A stretch of 64,000 nucleotides of DNA from Aphis gossypii (taxonomy: Eukaryota; Arthropoda; Insecta; Hemiptera; Aphididae), in the NCBI RefSeq assembly GCF_020184175.1, contig NC_065533.1:8950695-9014694 (forward strand), read 5' to 3'. Position numbers and translations under genes: made by a program. Under the pieces are notes generated by a model. It was not told the origin of the DNA. It searched no databases and saw only the letters and a list, made by a program, of their open reading frames with translations. Position 1 is the stretch's first letter, and each line of letters starts with the position of its first letter. Positions 39,601 to 51,916 of this stretch are shown in pieces.

Positions 39601-40809
39601 TGAACGATATTGAATGTTTAAAATAGGAATAATTAGAACAATTAGTGCATTATTATAAGATTTAAAAAAAAACATTATATAGTAGGTATAGTAAACCCAT
39701 GTAGAATTATATAAAAATGAATACGTATATAAAGCTCATTATAAAACAATATAATTACAATGTTATAATGTATAACAGTGGTGAATAAGTATTTTCTGCA
39801 ATAATTTATTAATCAAAGTAATCAAATTTGAAAAAAAAAATTAATTCAGATTTCTTATGGAGTATTTGTAAAATTTAATATAAATGAATATTTCCAATTT
39901 ACTAAAATATAATAACCAAATTAAAGAAAAGGTTTACCTAAGTTATAGGGGTGCTGAAATTTTTTTTTTTTATGGTCCTCGATAAAAAAAAGTTGGTCAC
40001 CAGTGGTGTATAATTTACTATGTTTTTAAAATAAGTAATTTTCATTTTGAAAGGTCAGAGCTGACTAATTCAATTGAATTCAAAATGTGTTACTGGACAC
40101 ACCACTACTATCTTGTTATATAGTAAGGTCTAGTTATATTTATACATACATATTGATAAACGTTGAGTAGGTATATGTTTAAGAAACTTTTAAACCATTT
40201 AAATAAATAACCCCTTAATTAGAAGTTTATTCTTAAACGAAAATGACAAGGAAAATAATTAAATTAACTCGAATAAGTAGAATTTTTTTCTAATAATTTT
40301 AATACCAAATGTTTTAATTTAGATATACACCTACGTAGATAGAAGAAATAGGTTTTTCTATCAAATAATGAGTTGAAAATGATACAGGTATAAATAATTT
40401 TTTAGGTAATAAGAAACACATGTATTAAATTAAGATTGTTTTTTGTTTACCAAGATACTTAAATAACACACTATTATTGATAAATATTGAAAAGGACAAT
40501 TAAATTTATGTGGACTTTTTTTTTAAGCAATATTATGTTATTTCATTAATAAAGTTTAACTTATAATAGACAAAACAAATAGGTACATATGGAGGGGTTG
40601 GAGCGAATAATACCTAGAACAAATATGAATCTAAACAAATATTGCCTCTAACAAATAACAGACTTGATAGAATGGCGTAGTCTTATTGTAGTGGAAAGTG
40701 AACATACCTGTGATCCAATAACCACAATTTGTGGAAGCTGTATGGCATCGTAGCCGACAGTGTTGAAAACATCTTGTAATCGGTTTATGACAGGAATTAA
40801 TGCCTCCAT
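33694..40809 (-). CDS. Drp1: Dynamin-1-like protein Drp1, 12 coding exons, one-base frameshift in exon 7
   Basis: This large GTPase assembles on mitochondria and peroxisomes and severs them. Exons in transcript order: 40809-40708, 37818-37674, 37588-37380, 37305-37095, 37030-36930, 36858-36721, 35742-35580, 35517-35151, 35079-34903, 34351-34123, 34032-33821 and 33750-33694 (TGA). The start MEALIPVINRLQDVFNTVG is the conserved Drp1 N-terminus, so the ATG at 40807-40809 is preferred to the in-frame one 45 nt upstream. Motifs: G1 GSQSSGKS (residues 32-39, split by intron 1), switch I GIGIVTRCPL, G3 DLPGITK, G4 TKLDLMDAG, stalk ELCGGARICYIFHETFG, a variable Gln/Ser-rich insert in exon 10, and a GED ending EIREVHVW. 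The exons sum to 2111 nt: homology switches frame after LLQ (about residue 332) near 35648-35653. Read literally, exon 8 would hit a stop soon. The full length would be about 703 aa. A sequencing error or a true null allele would both fit. Confidence 0.93.
37819..40707 (-). other. First intron of Drp1 (about 2.9 kb)
   Basis: AT-rich with no coding frame of note. CAGTGGTGTA words at about 38932 and 40001, and an inverted TACACCACT-like word (ACACCACTACT) at about 40099, suggest worn hAT-type MITE ends. Boundaries and target duplications could not be established. Confidence 0.5.
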
Positions 40810-41260
40810 TGTAAGCGTCGTTGGTCCACTGAGGGACGAGCACAGACACCACACAGGCTAGTTTCTTTGAGCACAGAACGACTACACCGGCGTGTACTGC
40901 TCGTTGGCGGCGGCGGGAAGGCGGGCGACGATTAATTTCTTTGTCTTATTCCACTTAATATACTATAAATATTTGATCGGCTGTGTGAAATTCGGATACT
41001 GATGGCAGTTTTTAACAAACGTTCTAAAATGTAAAAGGCGACGTGACAGACACGAGAAATGAAAATGGAAATATTATAAAGTGCAACGAACCGCAGTCGA
41101 CAAACGGCTATCTTCAATGTTCACGGGAATACGGGATGTTGGAAATCGAGATTGCTGATCGACGGCCGACGCGCTGCTCATGATAACGATAACGATTTTA
41201 TGCCGCGACCCGACGGGTGCCGATCGCCCTGTGAATTTGTCGGACCGTGGTAACACATAC
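40810..41260 (-). promoter_or_regulatory. Promoter and 5' leader region of Drp1
   Basis: Immediately upstream (rightwards) of the Drp1 ATG the DNA becomes CpG-richer (for example 40880-40930 and 41150-41250), like the ANKRD50 promoter. The transcription start and core elements are not identified. The open frames here are compositional. Confidence 0.45.
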
Positions 41261-43503
41261 ATTCACTGGTAGTACCATGAAAACGGCTGTGTATGTCGCT
41301 TGATAAGTAAAACGGTGATAACCGATGAAGTGATAACCAATCAGCTACAAAAGTACAAAATTTCAAATAATTATTCATACGACTACACAAATTTTTAGTA
41401 AAAAGCTATAGTGTATCATAATTCGGTTAACTAAAGTATGTATCATAAATTCATAAATCGTTAAGTAATATTCTATATCTCTATAGATTGGTTTGAATAC
41501 CCATTAATAGGTAACTGCGTTTTTACCTATTTACATAAACCTAATACTATGATCATTTTAGTTTTTAATTTTTGGTAAGGCTCAAAATGTATTAAATTGT
41601 ATATTAAATTTGAGTTATTTGCTTATTACATAAGTATGATACATTTGTTATATTGATCATATTATATTGATCTTACAAGGATGTGTTGTTTTTTCTGAGC
41701 CCTCCTTTTAGAAAGGATAAGTACTTTGATTTTCAACTTTTAGGTAGTCACGACAGGTAGCAAATATAATCTAATTAATACTTTTGAGAATCAATAATTA
41801 AAAATATGTTGGAAAAACAGACAAAAATTAAGGAAAACAGAAATGTGAATGTATAAGTTTTTAACAAACTTGATTTTCTTATGTGTCATAACTCAAAAAC
41901 AAATAACCATAAATACCTTAAATTTTCATCAAACTTTGATATTAGCGTTTTATATACATAGTATGATTAAATTTTAAAAAATATTTACTTAATCAAAGAC
42001 TGATAATTTAGAGCAACGTTTTTCCTAAGGTTTTTATATAGGTACAAAATTAAAATTCAAAAATGTATAGTTATAATTTTTTTATGAGAGGAGTAAGAAT
42101 TTCGTCAAAATCAAGAAACTGAAATTTTTATTTTGTTAAGATCTTTAAAATTTTTAGATTATGAGTGGAGTAATAAACTTATAGATTTTAATGGTTTTAT
42201 CATTTTAGGTTTACAATTGTTACCCAAATCTATAGTAATTAAACGTTTTTGTTAAACAAAACAATAAAATGTATTTAATTTTTACTAATAGGTACCTTTG
42301 TTGTGTTGTAGTATGAAGAAGTGACTATAAAATTACCGTCAAGTTGGTATCTTAGTCCTGAAACAAAACTCTTGTATGCTGGAATAGATATGATCTTTTT
42401 CTAATATCCCGAATACACGTAAATTATCTTCACTACCAGTGGCCATTTGATAATTTGAAATAAAAGTTATATTAGTTGTGAATCATGTTATAAGTTTTAG
42501 TTAAGTAACAATTTACCCATTGGGAGGAAAGTCTATACTATATAGTATATATATAGACTTTAAATGACCTTACATAAACGATAAACATAATACAACTTAC
42601 TGTACGCAAATCCCAAACACGTCCAAAAGCATCCAGGCTTCTATTAAAATATAATAAATATTAATACTCAGGTGGGTTATAACTCATTATTTCAAAATCT
42701 ATTAATTTTTTTTTATAATTTCTAGTAAAAAAACATTTATAAATATATATAGGTATAAAAAAAGTAAAATTTTTTTAAGGTTTTTACTTTTTTGAATGAC
42801 AACATACATTTTTAATTTCATATTCTACAGCAAAATATTAAATAATGTTTATTATGTTCACATTCAATTGTCATCTAACACATTTGTAAATATAACCATT
42901 AGAATCAGAATATAATGTATAGTAAAGAATATATTACTTAATGAATAATATGTATGTACGTATGAGATTTATAAAAATTGAAAAAATTCATATTTAATCA
43001 AAAATAATGTGTGTAAAATTTGTCGGTATTATACCTACAACATTTTTATTTTTATTTTGCTTTTATAACATTAAATTTTCATCTCACAAATTTGTAACTA
43101 GTATCATTAGAATTTAGAATGAAAATTTAGTATTTTAGTACCTATAGCAAACAAGTAATATTGCTTTACACAAATTATATATATAAAAAAATAAATTTGT
43201 ATAGGAACAAATCATTATGGTACCTACGTGTTCACTACAATTACCGATAGGTACGGTCGTAAGCCCTCTAGAGTGACGTGTTTCATATTCCTATCTAAAA
43301 TCAACAATATTGTGTCAGAGTTTTGTACATAAATATAGTAAATTCAAAAATGTGAGTGTCCTATTAATGTACTCGAAAGCAATTTATGGCGTGTATAGGT
43401 ACACCAAAATCTACTCATAGCCTCCTGGGCAATGCATGCAAAAAATGCATAATGGCTAGTAGGTAATTAAAAATATCTATGTTTGGGCGAGAATATAATA
43501 TTA
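41261..43503. other. Intergenic, AT-rich, no gene seen
   Basis: Words such as TAACTCAAAAAC, TTAGCGTTTTATATAC and ATCAAGAAACTGAAATTTTT (41880-42130) resemble worn interspersed repeats. No boundaries could be set and no coding region was found. Confidence 0.35.
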
Positions 43504-43511
43504 TGATGAAC

Positions 43512-43765
43512 CATAGACATATAAAACAACTAGATAACGGACTACACGATAAAATTGAAGTCATCGGCCATATGCTAACAGGGCAATGTTTACAACATTT
43601 TATACTATGAAAATTAATTCGTTATTTGTATTATTATTAATATAGCTATCTTATCCATTGAGTTATTTTGTAAACATTGCCCTGTTGGAATATGACCGCA
43701 TGACTTCAACTTTCCACTGGGAATGTAATACGCAGTCCGTTATCTAGTTGTTTTATATGTCTATG
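43512..43765. mobile_element. MITE, 254 bp, long inverted repeats, perfect 8-bp target duplication
   Basis: The left end starts CATAGACATATAAAACAACT at 43512. The right end is its exact inverse (43746-43765) and the match continues through TAGATAACGGACT. A second inverted block inside each arm (TTGAAGTCAT and AACAGGGCAATGTTTACAA) gives arms of about 90-105 bp with short indels. The flanks are TGATGAAC on both sides (43504-43511 and 43766-43773). It has no coding capacity. Eight-bp duplications occur with hAT and P-type transposases; CA-initial ends fit either, so the superfamily is left open. Confidence 0.92.
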
Positions 43766-43773
43766 TGATGAAC

Positions 43774-45390
43774 TGATAATGATAATGACACTCGACAGAT
43801 AAATATTATTAATAATAATATAATATACTGACACCTACGAAATAAAATATACATTATATATATTTTAATTCGTGCTGACACCAAATACTTTAGTATCTAT
43901 AGTATATTTAATATTTATTTTATCGATATCTATAGTATTTGCTGACACTGAACTTAAATAAAATAAAAAACAATTATGTTCTAAAATTCATGAGACAGTA
44001 CTTGATAATCTACAATATATTTCAAAATGTTGTCTCATTGCCATTCGACGGTCATAATTATGAACTTTTGAAATTTACTCAAAGCAACTATCCCACTTAC
44101 AAATACATTATACAGCTGTAAAAATGTGTAACTTTAACCATTAGAATCAGTATTTTATGTCAAGTTAAGATAATATATAAGTTGGTAATTAAAACATGTT
44201 CGTATGAAACTGAAAAGAAACCAAGTTTTCAACTCAAACATTCGATACTATAACCATTATATTCAGAATTGAATGTAAAATATTAAGTAAGGATTATATT
44301 ATTATATATACCTATTATGTATTACCTATTTTTAGTGTAGGTACCTAGGTTTTAAGGTATGTTATTATCGCAACAATACCGTGCAGTATTAATGTATAGG
44401 TGCCTAATAACTGCAAATTCAGATTAAATTAATTAGAAAATTATTTACAATTACCTAACTATTTAAATTTGCAAAAAAAAGAATGCAATGCTTTAATTAT
44501 AAATGCTTGGTACTATAATATCTATACATTATGTCTATCGTTATAATAGTGTTGGGTTATCAGTGACGTTTTTTAATAGAATATGTCGTCATGTCCAAGT
44601 TCCAAAATCCATCAGTGCCATACACAGAGTATTACTCTATGGTGCCTTAGCAAACAATCAAGGTTGTTAAAGTGCATACCGACGGCGTAATACGCTTATA
44701 TCATAATAATATATACATGTTTAGAATGCTTAGGTATAAAACATCTCCATCGCACGTCTTGTTCACTGGCACATCATAATAATATTAATATAATATTCAA
44801 TAGGTAATTATTTTTTTATTTTTTATTATCTACTAGTATCGTGTTTTGTTTTTCATTTTGATAACACGTTATCTCGAGCTTTTCTGCTACGATATTATTA
44901 TAAAATTTGGACGATAATCCATATATTTTATATAATATCTCTGCTGCGTTTTTCTTATTCTCTTCTCACTTATCCGTTTCTGTGTGTCCTCTAATTGTAT
45001 TATAATTGTCCCTAATCAATAATAAAACGACTGGCGACTAACGGATTACGTTAGAGTGTCGCCCTGTGTAACAATGAATTACAATTTACAATAATCACTC
45101 ATCACTGCCGTGAGTTGATCCGTCGATCGACGTCTTTTATCGCAACTCTCGTCACTCGTCTTTATTGACGACATTACATTTTAATTTGTGCATTTTCGTG
45201 TTGGTTTTCGTTTAGACGCATCACACGCATAAGTGTTTAACAGGTTATGTGAGGGCCGCGCCTTATAGGTACGTGACGGCGGCGAGGATGTAACAACGTT
45301 CATTTTCAAGTTAATTTTATTTCTATTTACTCGGCCAACGCTATCCGTCGGTGTTTGCCCGCACGACTGTTTAAAAGGCAATCAAACACA
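43774..45390. other. Intergenic and upstream region of trpml
   Basis: AT-rich until about 44700. From about 44860 to 45390 the composition becomes more balanced with more CpG, consistent with a promoter and 5' UTR of the mucolipin gene. No TATA box or start site could be assigned. Confidence 0.4.
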
Positions 45391-48300
45391 ATGAATGGAG
45401 CGCAAAATAATTCAATATACGGACTCACCGACCAGTCCAATCTGTCGAGCGGATCGAACAATGCAGATGCATACAATGGTTCTGGTATGATTTTTGAATT
45501 TTCATCGAACAACCGTTGAGCATGGTCTCGATATCTGTTTTTTTTTTAAATTTTTTACTTACTTAACGCTTACAGCTTATCATTAGCCAATTTTTATCTA
45601 ACATTGGTACCTAATATATCAGTGAATGGCTTTGTTCAATAACTATGCTTATTTTTTAAATTTCTTGAGGTCTTATGACTTATTGTAATAAACTGATATT
45701 GAACATTGGTATAATAGTTTACATTATAAGTATCATAATATATTTTTACAAGAAAAATTAAAATCTGAGTTAGACTTGGTATATGTGTTAATTTTAAACA
45801 CATGATCCAATATAAGCACTTTCCTCACAAATATAAAATGCTGAAAAATGATTGTATCTGAAATAGATTTTTGTTCAACTAATGTATGTTGCTTATTAAG
45901 ATTAAGATGTTACTTAAACACATATTATTAGTATTCTTCTAAAAATGTAGGTAACAAAAGACACTACCAGTAAATAAGCTCATAAGAGCATGGAGCAAAA
46001 TGTATGTTATTCATGTTTATTTTAAATTTTTTTTATCATTAAATGTTTTTACTATTTTGGCTTCTTATTATGAAAGTATTAAAAATTGATTTTTTCAAAA
46101 TAAAAGTTGTTTTAAAATTATAAATGCCAATTAATTAGTATGTTTTAAATCATTTATGTTTAAGAATAATTAAATACCTCTCCTTCCAAGTATTAAGTAA
46201 GTACAAATGATAAAATTTTGATTGTTCCTTTATATTCCAGTTATTCAGCATAAAAGAACATACCTTTTAATAAAAAAATTGAAAATTGTAATTTTTTTAA
46301 CATTTGGCTATTAGTTTTTAACAAACATATTTTAAATATTTGAGTGTATCTTCCACTGAAAAAGAGATATTTTTTCAAATACTTTCAGATATATTTAAAA
46401 CACTTTTAAAAAAATAGTAATAATATCATTACATTTTTGCTAAAAGTAGTTATCTTTAAATATTCAGAAATATTTACCTGAAAGTTCTTTGATATTAAAA
46501 TCAAAAAAATGAAGTAGAAAGTATTTTATTTAGAATTTTAAATATTATTGTATGTTATTGTAAATATATATTTTTTTACAATTTTTTATAATTTTTTAAT
46601 GCCATAGGCAGAGATCCTATAAAATATTTAGAGAGTTTAACAGCTTAATTATTTGGTAGCATACAAGTTCCCATTCTTCTGAATGTTAAATTATTATTTT
46701 TTTTTCAACTTTGAGTTGTTAGCTTTAATATTATAGTAAATTAACTAGTTAAATGAGTAAAGTTAAAAGTAAAAATATTATTTGTGTTATCAGTATAAAA
46801 AATACCCCCTAATAATAATAAACAAAAATATATGAATAATTCACTCTTAGATTATTTGTTACAGTTTGTGGGCTTGTAAAAACTTGTTAGTGGACTATAT
46901 TTTCTAGACTCTAAAGTTTATATTATTTGTAATTGTCTAGAAGCAGATTTGTTGTTGGATAATGAAGAAGAATACCCTCATCCTTATTCAGATGAATATG
47001 TACTTTTGGAGAGGAAGATGCGTAATCGATTATCTTTTTTCTTTATGAATCCAATTGAAAAATGGAAGACAAGAAGGAGGTTTCCATACAAATTTTTAGT
47101 CCAAATTATCAAAATAATATTGGTTACACTTCAAGTAAATGATGAGCAAATATATTTTTTTTACTTCTATTTAATTTGAAATTGTATTTATATATTTTTT
47201 AAGCTTTCATTGTTTGCTCATACTCGCTACAGTCATGTTAATTATACATGGGGAAATAGAATAACATTTTCACACTTGTTTATTAAAGGATGGGATCCAG
47301 CACGAGAAATAGTGTCTTATCCACCTGCTCTGGGACCATTAGCTATTTATAATATTGAATCATTTTATTCGACTATTAACTATGCTGTGGTTGGTGTAAG
47401 TATAAAATTTGACATATTGTAAGTGTTGTTTATTAAATTTTTATTTTATTTTTTGCAAATACTAATAGTTACAATTAATAATTAATAAATATATAAGTAC
47501 AAATGATGTTAGACCTTATTTTAATAAAATTGTTTGTCATCCAAAAATCAATAAAAATATGTTAATCAGTATTTTTATAGATTTAAGTAGTAATTAACCA
47601 ATGACAAATTAATTATTATAGTTCATAATATTTTATTTTTCATTATTCAATTTAGTAATAATTAATTTCATATTTATATGTGTATTAAATGAGTTAATTT
47701 AAGGGTTTTTTTTTATTATTTTATAATTTTAGATTATTAGGTTATAAAATATTTTTATAATTTAAAAAAAATTACAATTTAATTAATTTCTTCTCATGTT
47801 TGTTATTTTTATAGTACCAAATATGTATATTGTTTTAAATTATTGATATTAAGTTAAAAGATAATAAAATGTTTATTAATTAGGATTTGTATAAAAGAAT
47901 TTTTTTCAATCAATATCTTTTTATGATTTTCTTATGATATATTATAAGTTAGTATTTTATTGTAAAAACTTAAATGTTTATATAGTATGCCAACATCAGT
48001 AATGCAATTGGATCATACTCATATTTAAATGAAGATAGTAAAGTCGTGGATCCAACATTTTGTACTGTTCATTATAAAGAAGGTAGTGCGTTTGGTTTTA
48101 ACGAAAGTTATACTTTTGATGGAGAAATAATACAAGGTAACTGAAACCTGTGCTATTGTAAATTTTATATACTGTTTCACTAGAGAATACATCATTGCCT
48201 GACAAAATTTGGTTTTCTCTGTGTATTCCCATATAACATCCTGTTATAGTGGAACTAGTTTCAATTGCAAGGTGTTGCATAGGGATTCATAGAATTGATG

Positions 48301-51300
48301 AATTCTATTGCTGGAATATTGCTTTATGTTTAGGTTATTGTATAAATAATAAGTATATATTTTTGTTTAAATCTAGAATGCTTGAATGTCACTATAACAG
48401 ATGATATAAAAACTAAAGGATTTTCAATCAAAGATTATCTAATTCAACATAATAAGACAATATATTTTTCATCTTTATTAAAAGCTAAATTAAAATTTGC
48501 ATTAAAAACTGTTAACTTCAAAGTTGCTGGAAAGTATTCACCTCCTGATTGTTACAAATTTGAAATTCAAGTAAATATGATTTTTGTTAATTTTTAAGAA
48601 TAATTTAATTAAGTATTAAAAATAATAATAATAATAATAATAATTTTAACAATATGTATTACAATAATATGTAATAAATAAGAAAATTGAAAAAAAAAAT
48701 GATAGATTTTTCGTTTTATTTTACATGAACCAACTAAATCATTATACATTTAATGCATATTTTTACAGATAATATTAAATAATGAAGATATGGATGGACA
48801 AGTATTAGTAGATTTGGAAGTAAATCCTTTTAGATTAAATTGTAAAGGTAGCGTTGAATACATAAGTAAGTTAAACAATTAATTTTTATGTTATTTCAGA
48901 CTGGTATTATTAATATTGCTATTTTTCTTTTATCTAGTTGACAACAAAGTCGAGTCGTTTTTGAGAAGTGTATTAAATTATTTTGTCATTATAGTGTGTA
49001 CTATTTCAATGATATTATGTACAAGGGCTATATTGAGAGCACAACTACTGAAATATGTAAGTACTATAAATTGACAACTATTTATGTCATTTTTAACTTA
49101 ATACAATTTATTTTTTCAACTATAGGAAACTATAAGGTATTTTGAAGACATGCTTAAGTCCACACTGAGCTATAAAGCACGATGGGAATTTTGGAATTTA
49201 TGGTATATAATGATAATCATTAATGACATACTTATTATATGTGGTTCAGGAATAAAGGAACGTATAGAGAGAAAGGTAATTTCATATTATATTGTTAATT
49301 TATGATAATTGTGTACATATGGTGTTGGGCTTTAAATTTTTCTGTTTTTTTTCCTAAGTAACAATTTGAATATATTTTTTTCATATATCATACATTTATT
49401 TAACTTCTCCCTTTCTATTGAAAATTTCAGTGTACTTTGCTGAAATATTAAAATCGTACTAGATGGCCTGGCAACAATTTTAAAGTAGTTTAGAGTATTT
49501 TTATTATCAGTATTACGTGTATACAAAATTTTAGCTAATACGAGTATACACTATGATCATGAATTCATACATTAAAAACACTAAGTTTTTGTCAAATTTT
49601 TCAATTTTTCTTTTTATAAAAACCTTATTCAGACTATTACAAACATTTGAAAAAAATAATGATCCTAACTAGTCCATTCATTTTCAAGTTATCCATTTAC
49701 CAACAAACAGCATTTAATTTACATGTGTGTTATATATATAGATTAATATTATAAAGTTAAATCATTATATGTTTGTAGCAATTTATTGGTGACCAATGGA
49801 ATTTATGTAGTGTACTACTTGGAACTGGCAATTTGCTTGTTTGGTTTGGAGTCCTTCGATATCTAACGTTCTTTAAAACTTACAATGTAAGTTATCTTTA
49901 TTGATCATTATTCATATTAAATTTATATTGCAGATGTAAAATGTTATGTTTAAATATTTATTTCTAGGGTGTAATATTAACATTACGGCAAGCTTTTCCA
50001 AACACTTCAAGATTCATTTTATGCGCAATTTTGTTATATGCTGGCTTCACATTTTGTGGTTGGTTGGTATTAGGACCATATCATATGAAAGTAAGTGTTG
50101 ATTTTAAAGTTATATGTATGACGTTTTAAATTATTTTCTAATATATCCTTAAAAATATGCAAGAAACTTGATTTGAGTTATACATGGCTATTGTAATATT
50201 ATCCATACTATAAATTATTATAACAAAAAAAAAAAAAAACTTTTTATATTCTTTATCCAATAAGAGAACATGCACATGCATCCCCATTGATACTTTAACA
50301 TTGAGATGTTACCCTATCTATGGTAGGGTGTCACTTGGGGATGTGAAGAAGAACTAATTTTTATTAGGTCTTGTGATAAAAAAAATGTCTTTAACTTGTA
50401 AAATAAATTATTTTAATATTTATTGAAAGCTGATGTACTAAGTATTAGAGTATTGTACAAAACATAGTAATACAGTAAAACTCCGATTATCCGTACGCCA
50501 ATCAACCGGATGTCTAATTAACCAGACTAGACAAAATATTATGTGCCAAGTCGTCTTATTTTTGTTTAAATATGTCACATATTATAATTAAAGCTTATTT
50601 GGTTTCAGTTAAATATTATAATAAAATCATTTGTTTATGGTTATAAATTTTAAATTATATTGCATACATAATAGTAATAAATATATTCATACAATTATAT
50701 AACTTTTGATATGTCATATGTCAATCATCTGGATATTTGCTTATCCCGACCATCCTTGAAACTAATTATATTGGAGTTCTACTGTACTTAAATTTCCTCT
50801 TTATTGATTATAATATATTTAATATTACATGAATTTCACTGTTTTTTGAATAAATAAAAGTAATGCTTCAATTTTTTTACTAAAAATAAAATAGAAATTG
50901 TTAATATCCATTTTAATAAAATATTAAATAATCTTATTTTTAGCTTAAGTTAAGTAGTTATATAGTTAAGATTCATACTTATTTTTTTTTAAATTAGATT
51001 AATAAGTGTATTTGTATGTTTAGTTTCGATCGTTGGCAAGTACATCTGAATGCTTGTTTTCTTTAATTAATGGTGATGATATGTATGCTACATTTACAAT
51101 CATGGCTACAAAATCTTCATTGCTGTGGTGGTTCAGTCGTTTGTACTTATATTGCTTCATAAGTCTGTTTATTTATGTGGTTATCAATCTCTTTTTATCG
51201 GTAATCATCGACTCCTATGAAACAATTAAGGTAAATACCAATTAAAATATTTCTATTTTGTTTAAAACTGTTTACTATTGTAAAAAGTAATTAATTATTG

Positions 51301-51916
51301 TTTGGATTATGAAGTCTTATTTAATTTTCCCTAGTGCTTGCTTATTTATAACAGTTAAATTTATTTAGATTCATTTAGATTTATTATTAATTCTCAAAGT
51401 TGCAGTTATAAACAACTAGTATGCACACTATTAGTGCAAAGCTAAGTAATGACTTGTAGACAGTATATACCTATTGACTAATGTTGTATAATTAAAGAAC
51501 AAATTTTTAGTTCATGTTATATGTTACATCAATTGAAGTTTTCATTCTATTTTATTTTATTTTTTATTTTACTTTTACTCATTTTCTCATTTTCTGGTTA
51601 AATATGAACGTTACATTTTTGTGTGTCTCCTTCTAGTATCATACTTTCAAATAATAAGTAAACATTTTTAAATAACATAAATAATGAATAAAAAATGTAT
51701 AATTTACTTTTGATCAGTTACATTATAATTTATATTAAATATATTTATTTTTAGAACCAACCACATGTTATCAAACCTAAGACTGACCTGGAAAAATTTA
51801 TGGTTGAAGGTACATTTCCTACATCAACTTTTGATATTACAGAAGAGACTGATAATTGGGCACATGTATCTTTTGCCCAAACAGTTAGGAGAATATTTTG
51901 TAGTTTTTGTATGTAA
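45391..51916 (+). CDS. trpml: Mucolipin (TRPML) cation channel, 12 coding exons
   Basis: Coding exons: 45391-45484, 46941-47134, 47204-47395, 47986-48136, 48377-48570, 48769-48865, 48938-49056, 49126-49275, 49779-49886, 49968-50090, 51024-51230 and 51755-51916. They total 1791 nt, 596 aa, with phases consistent. Family knowledge: mucolipins are tetrameric PI(3,5)P2-gated Ca2+/Fe2+ release channels of late endosomes and lysosomes. Visible here: an acidic dileucine-type signal EADLLL (32-37); the basic block FFFMNPIEKWKTRRR before TM1 (about 80-103); a luminal polycystin-mucolipin domain with Cys at about 186, 212, 269 and 300, whose spacings (26 and 31) fit the two known disulfides; TM2-TM5; the pore filter LINGDDMYATF (488-498); and TM6 running into VIIDSYETIK. 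The C-terminus is short and ends RRIFCSFCM. The first ATG in a CpG-richer leader is taken as start. Another donor (GTATGT at 51908) could extend the tail by alternative splicing. Confidence 0.95.
50473..50784. mobile_element. pogo/Tigger-like MITE in trpml intron
   Basis: The left end CAGTAAAACTCCGATTAT and the right end, inverted, CAGTAGAACTCCAATATAAT are flanked by TA on both sides (50471-50472 and 50785-50786). This is the arrangement of Tc1/mariner-superfamily elements, and CAGTxxAACTCCGATTATCCG-type ends are typical of the pogo/Tigger branch. A second inverted match lies inside (CAATCAACCGGATGTC against ATATCCAGATGATTG). At 312 bp it is non-coding. It lies in the intron between exons 49968-50090 and 51024-51230 and does not touch a splice site. 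Confidence 0.85.

Noticed and set aside
39985..40110. Possible 100-bp hAT MITE in Drp1 intron 1 (CAGTGGTGT ... ACACCACTA)
   Set aside because: Inverted match is under 10 bp and no 8-bp duplication is present.
40810..40854. Upstream in-frame ATG that would add 15 residues to Drp1
   Set aside because: The conserved Drp1 N-terminus starts at MEALIPV; the added residues are not family-like.
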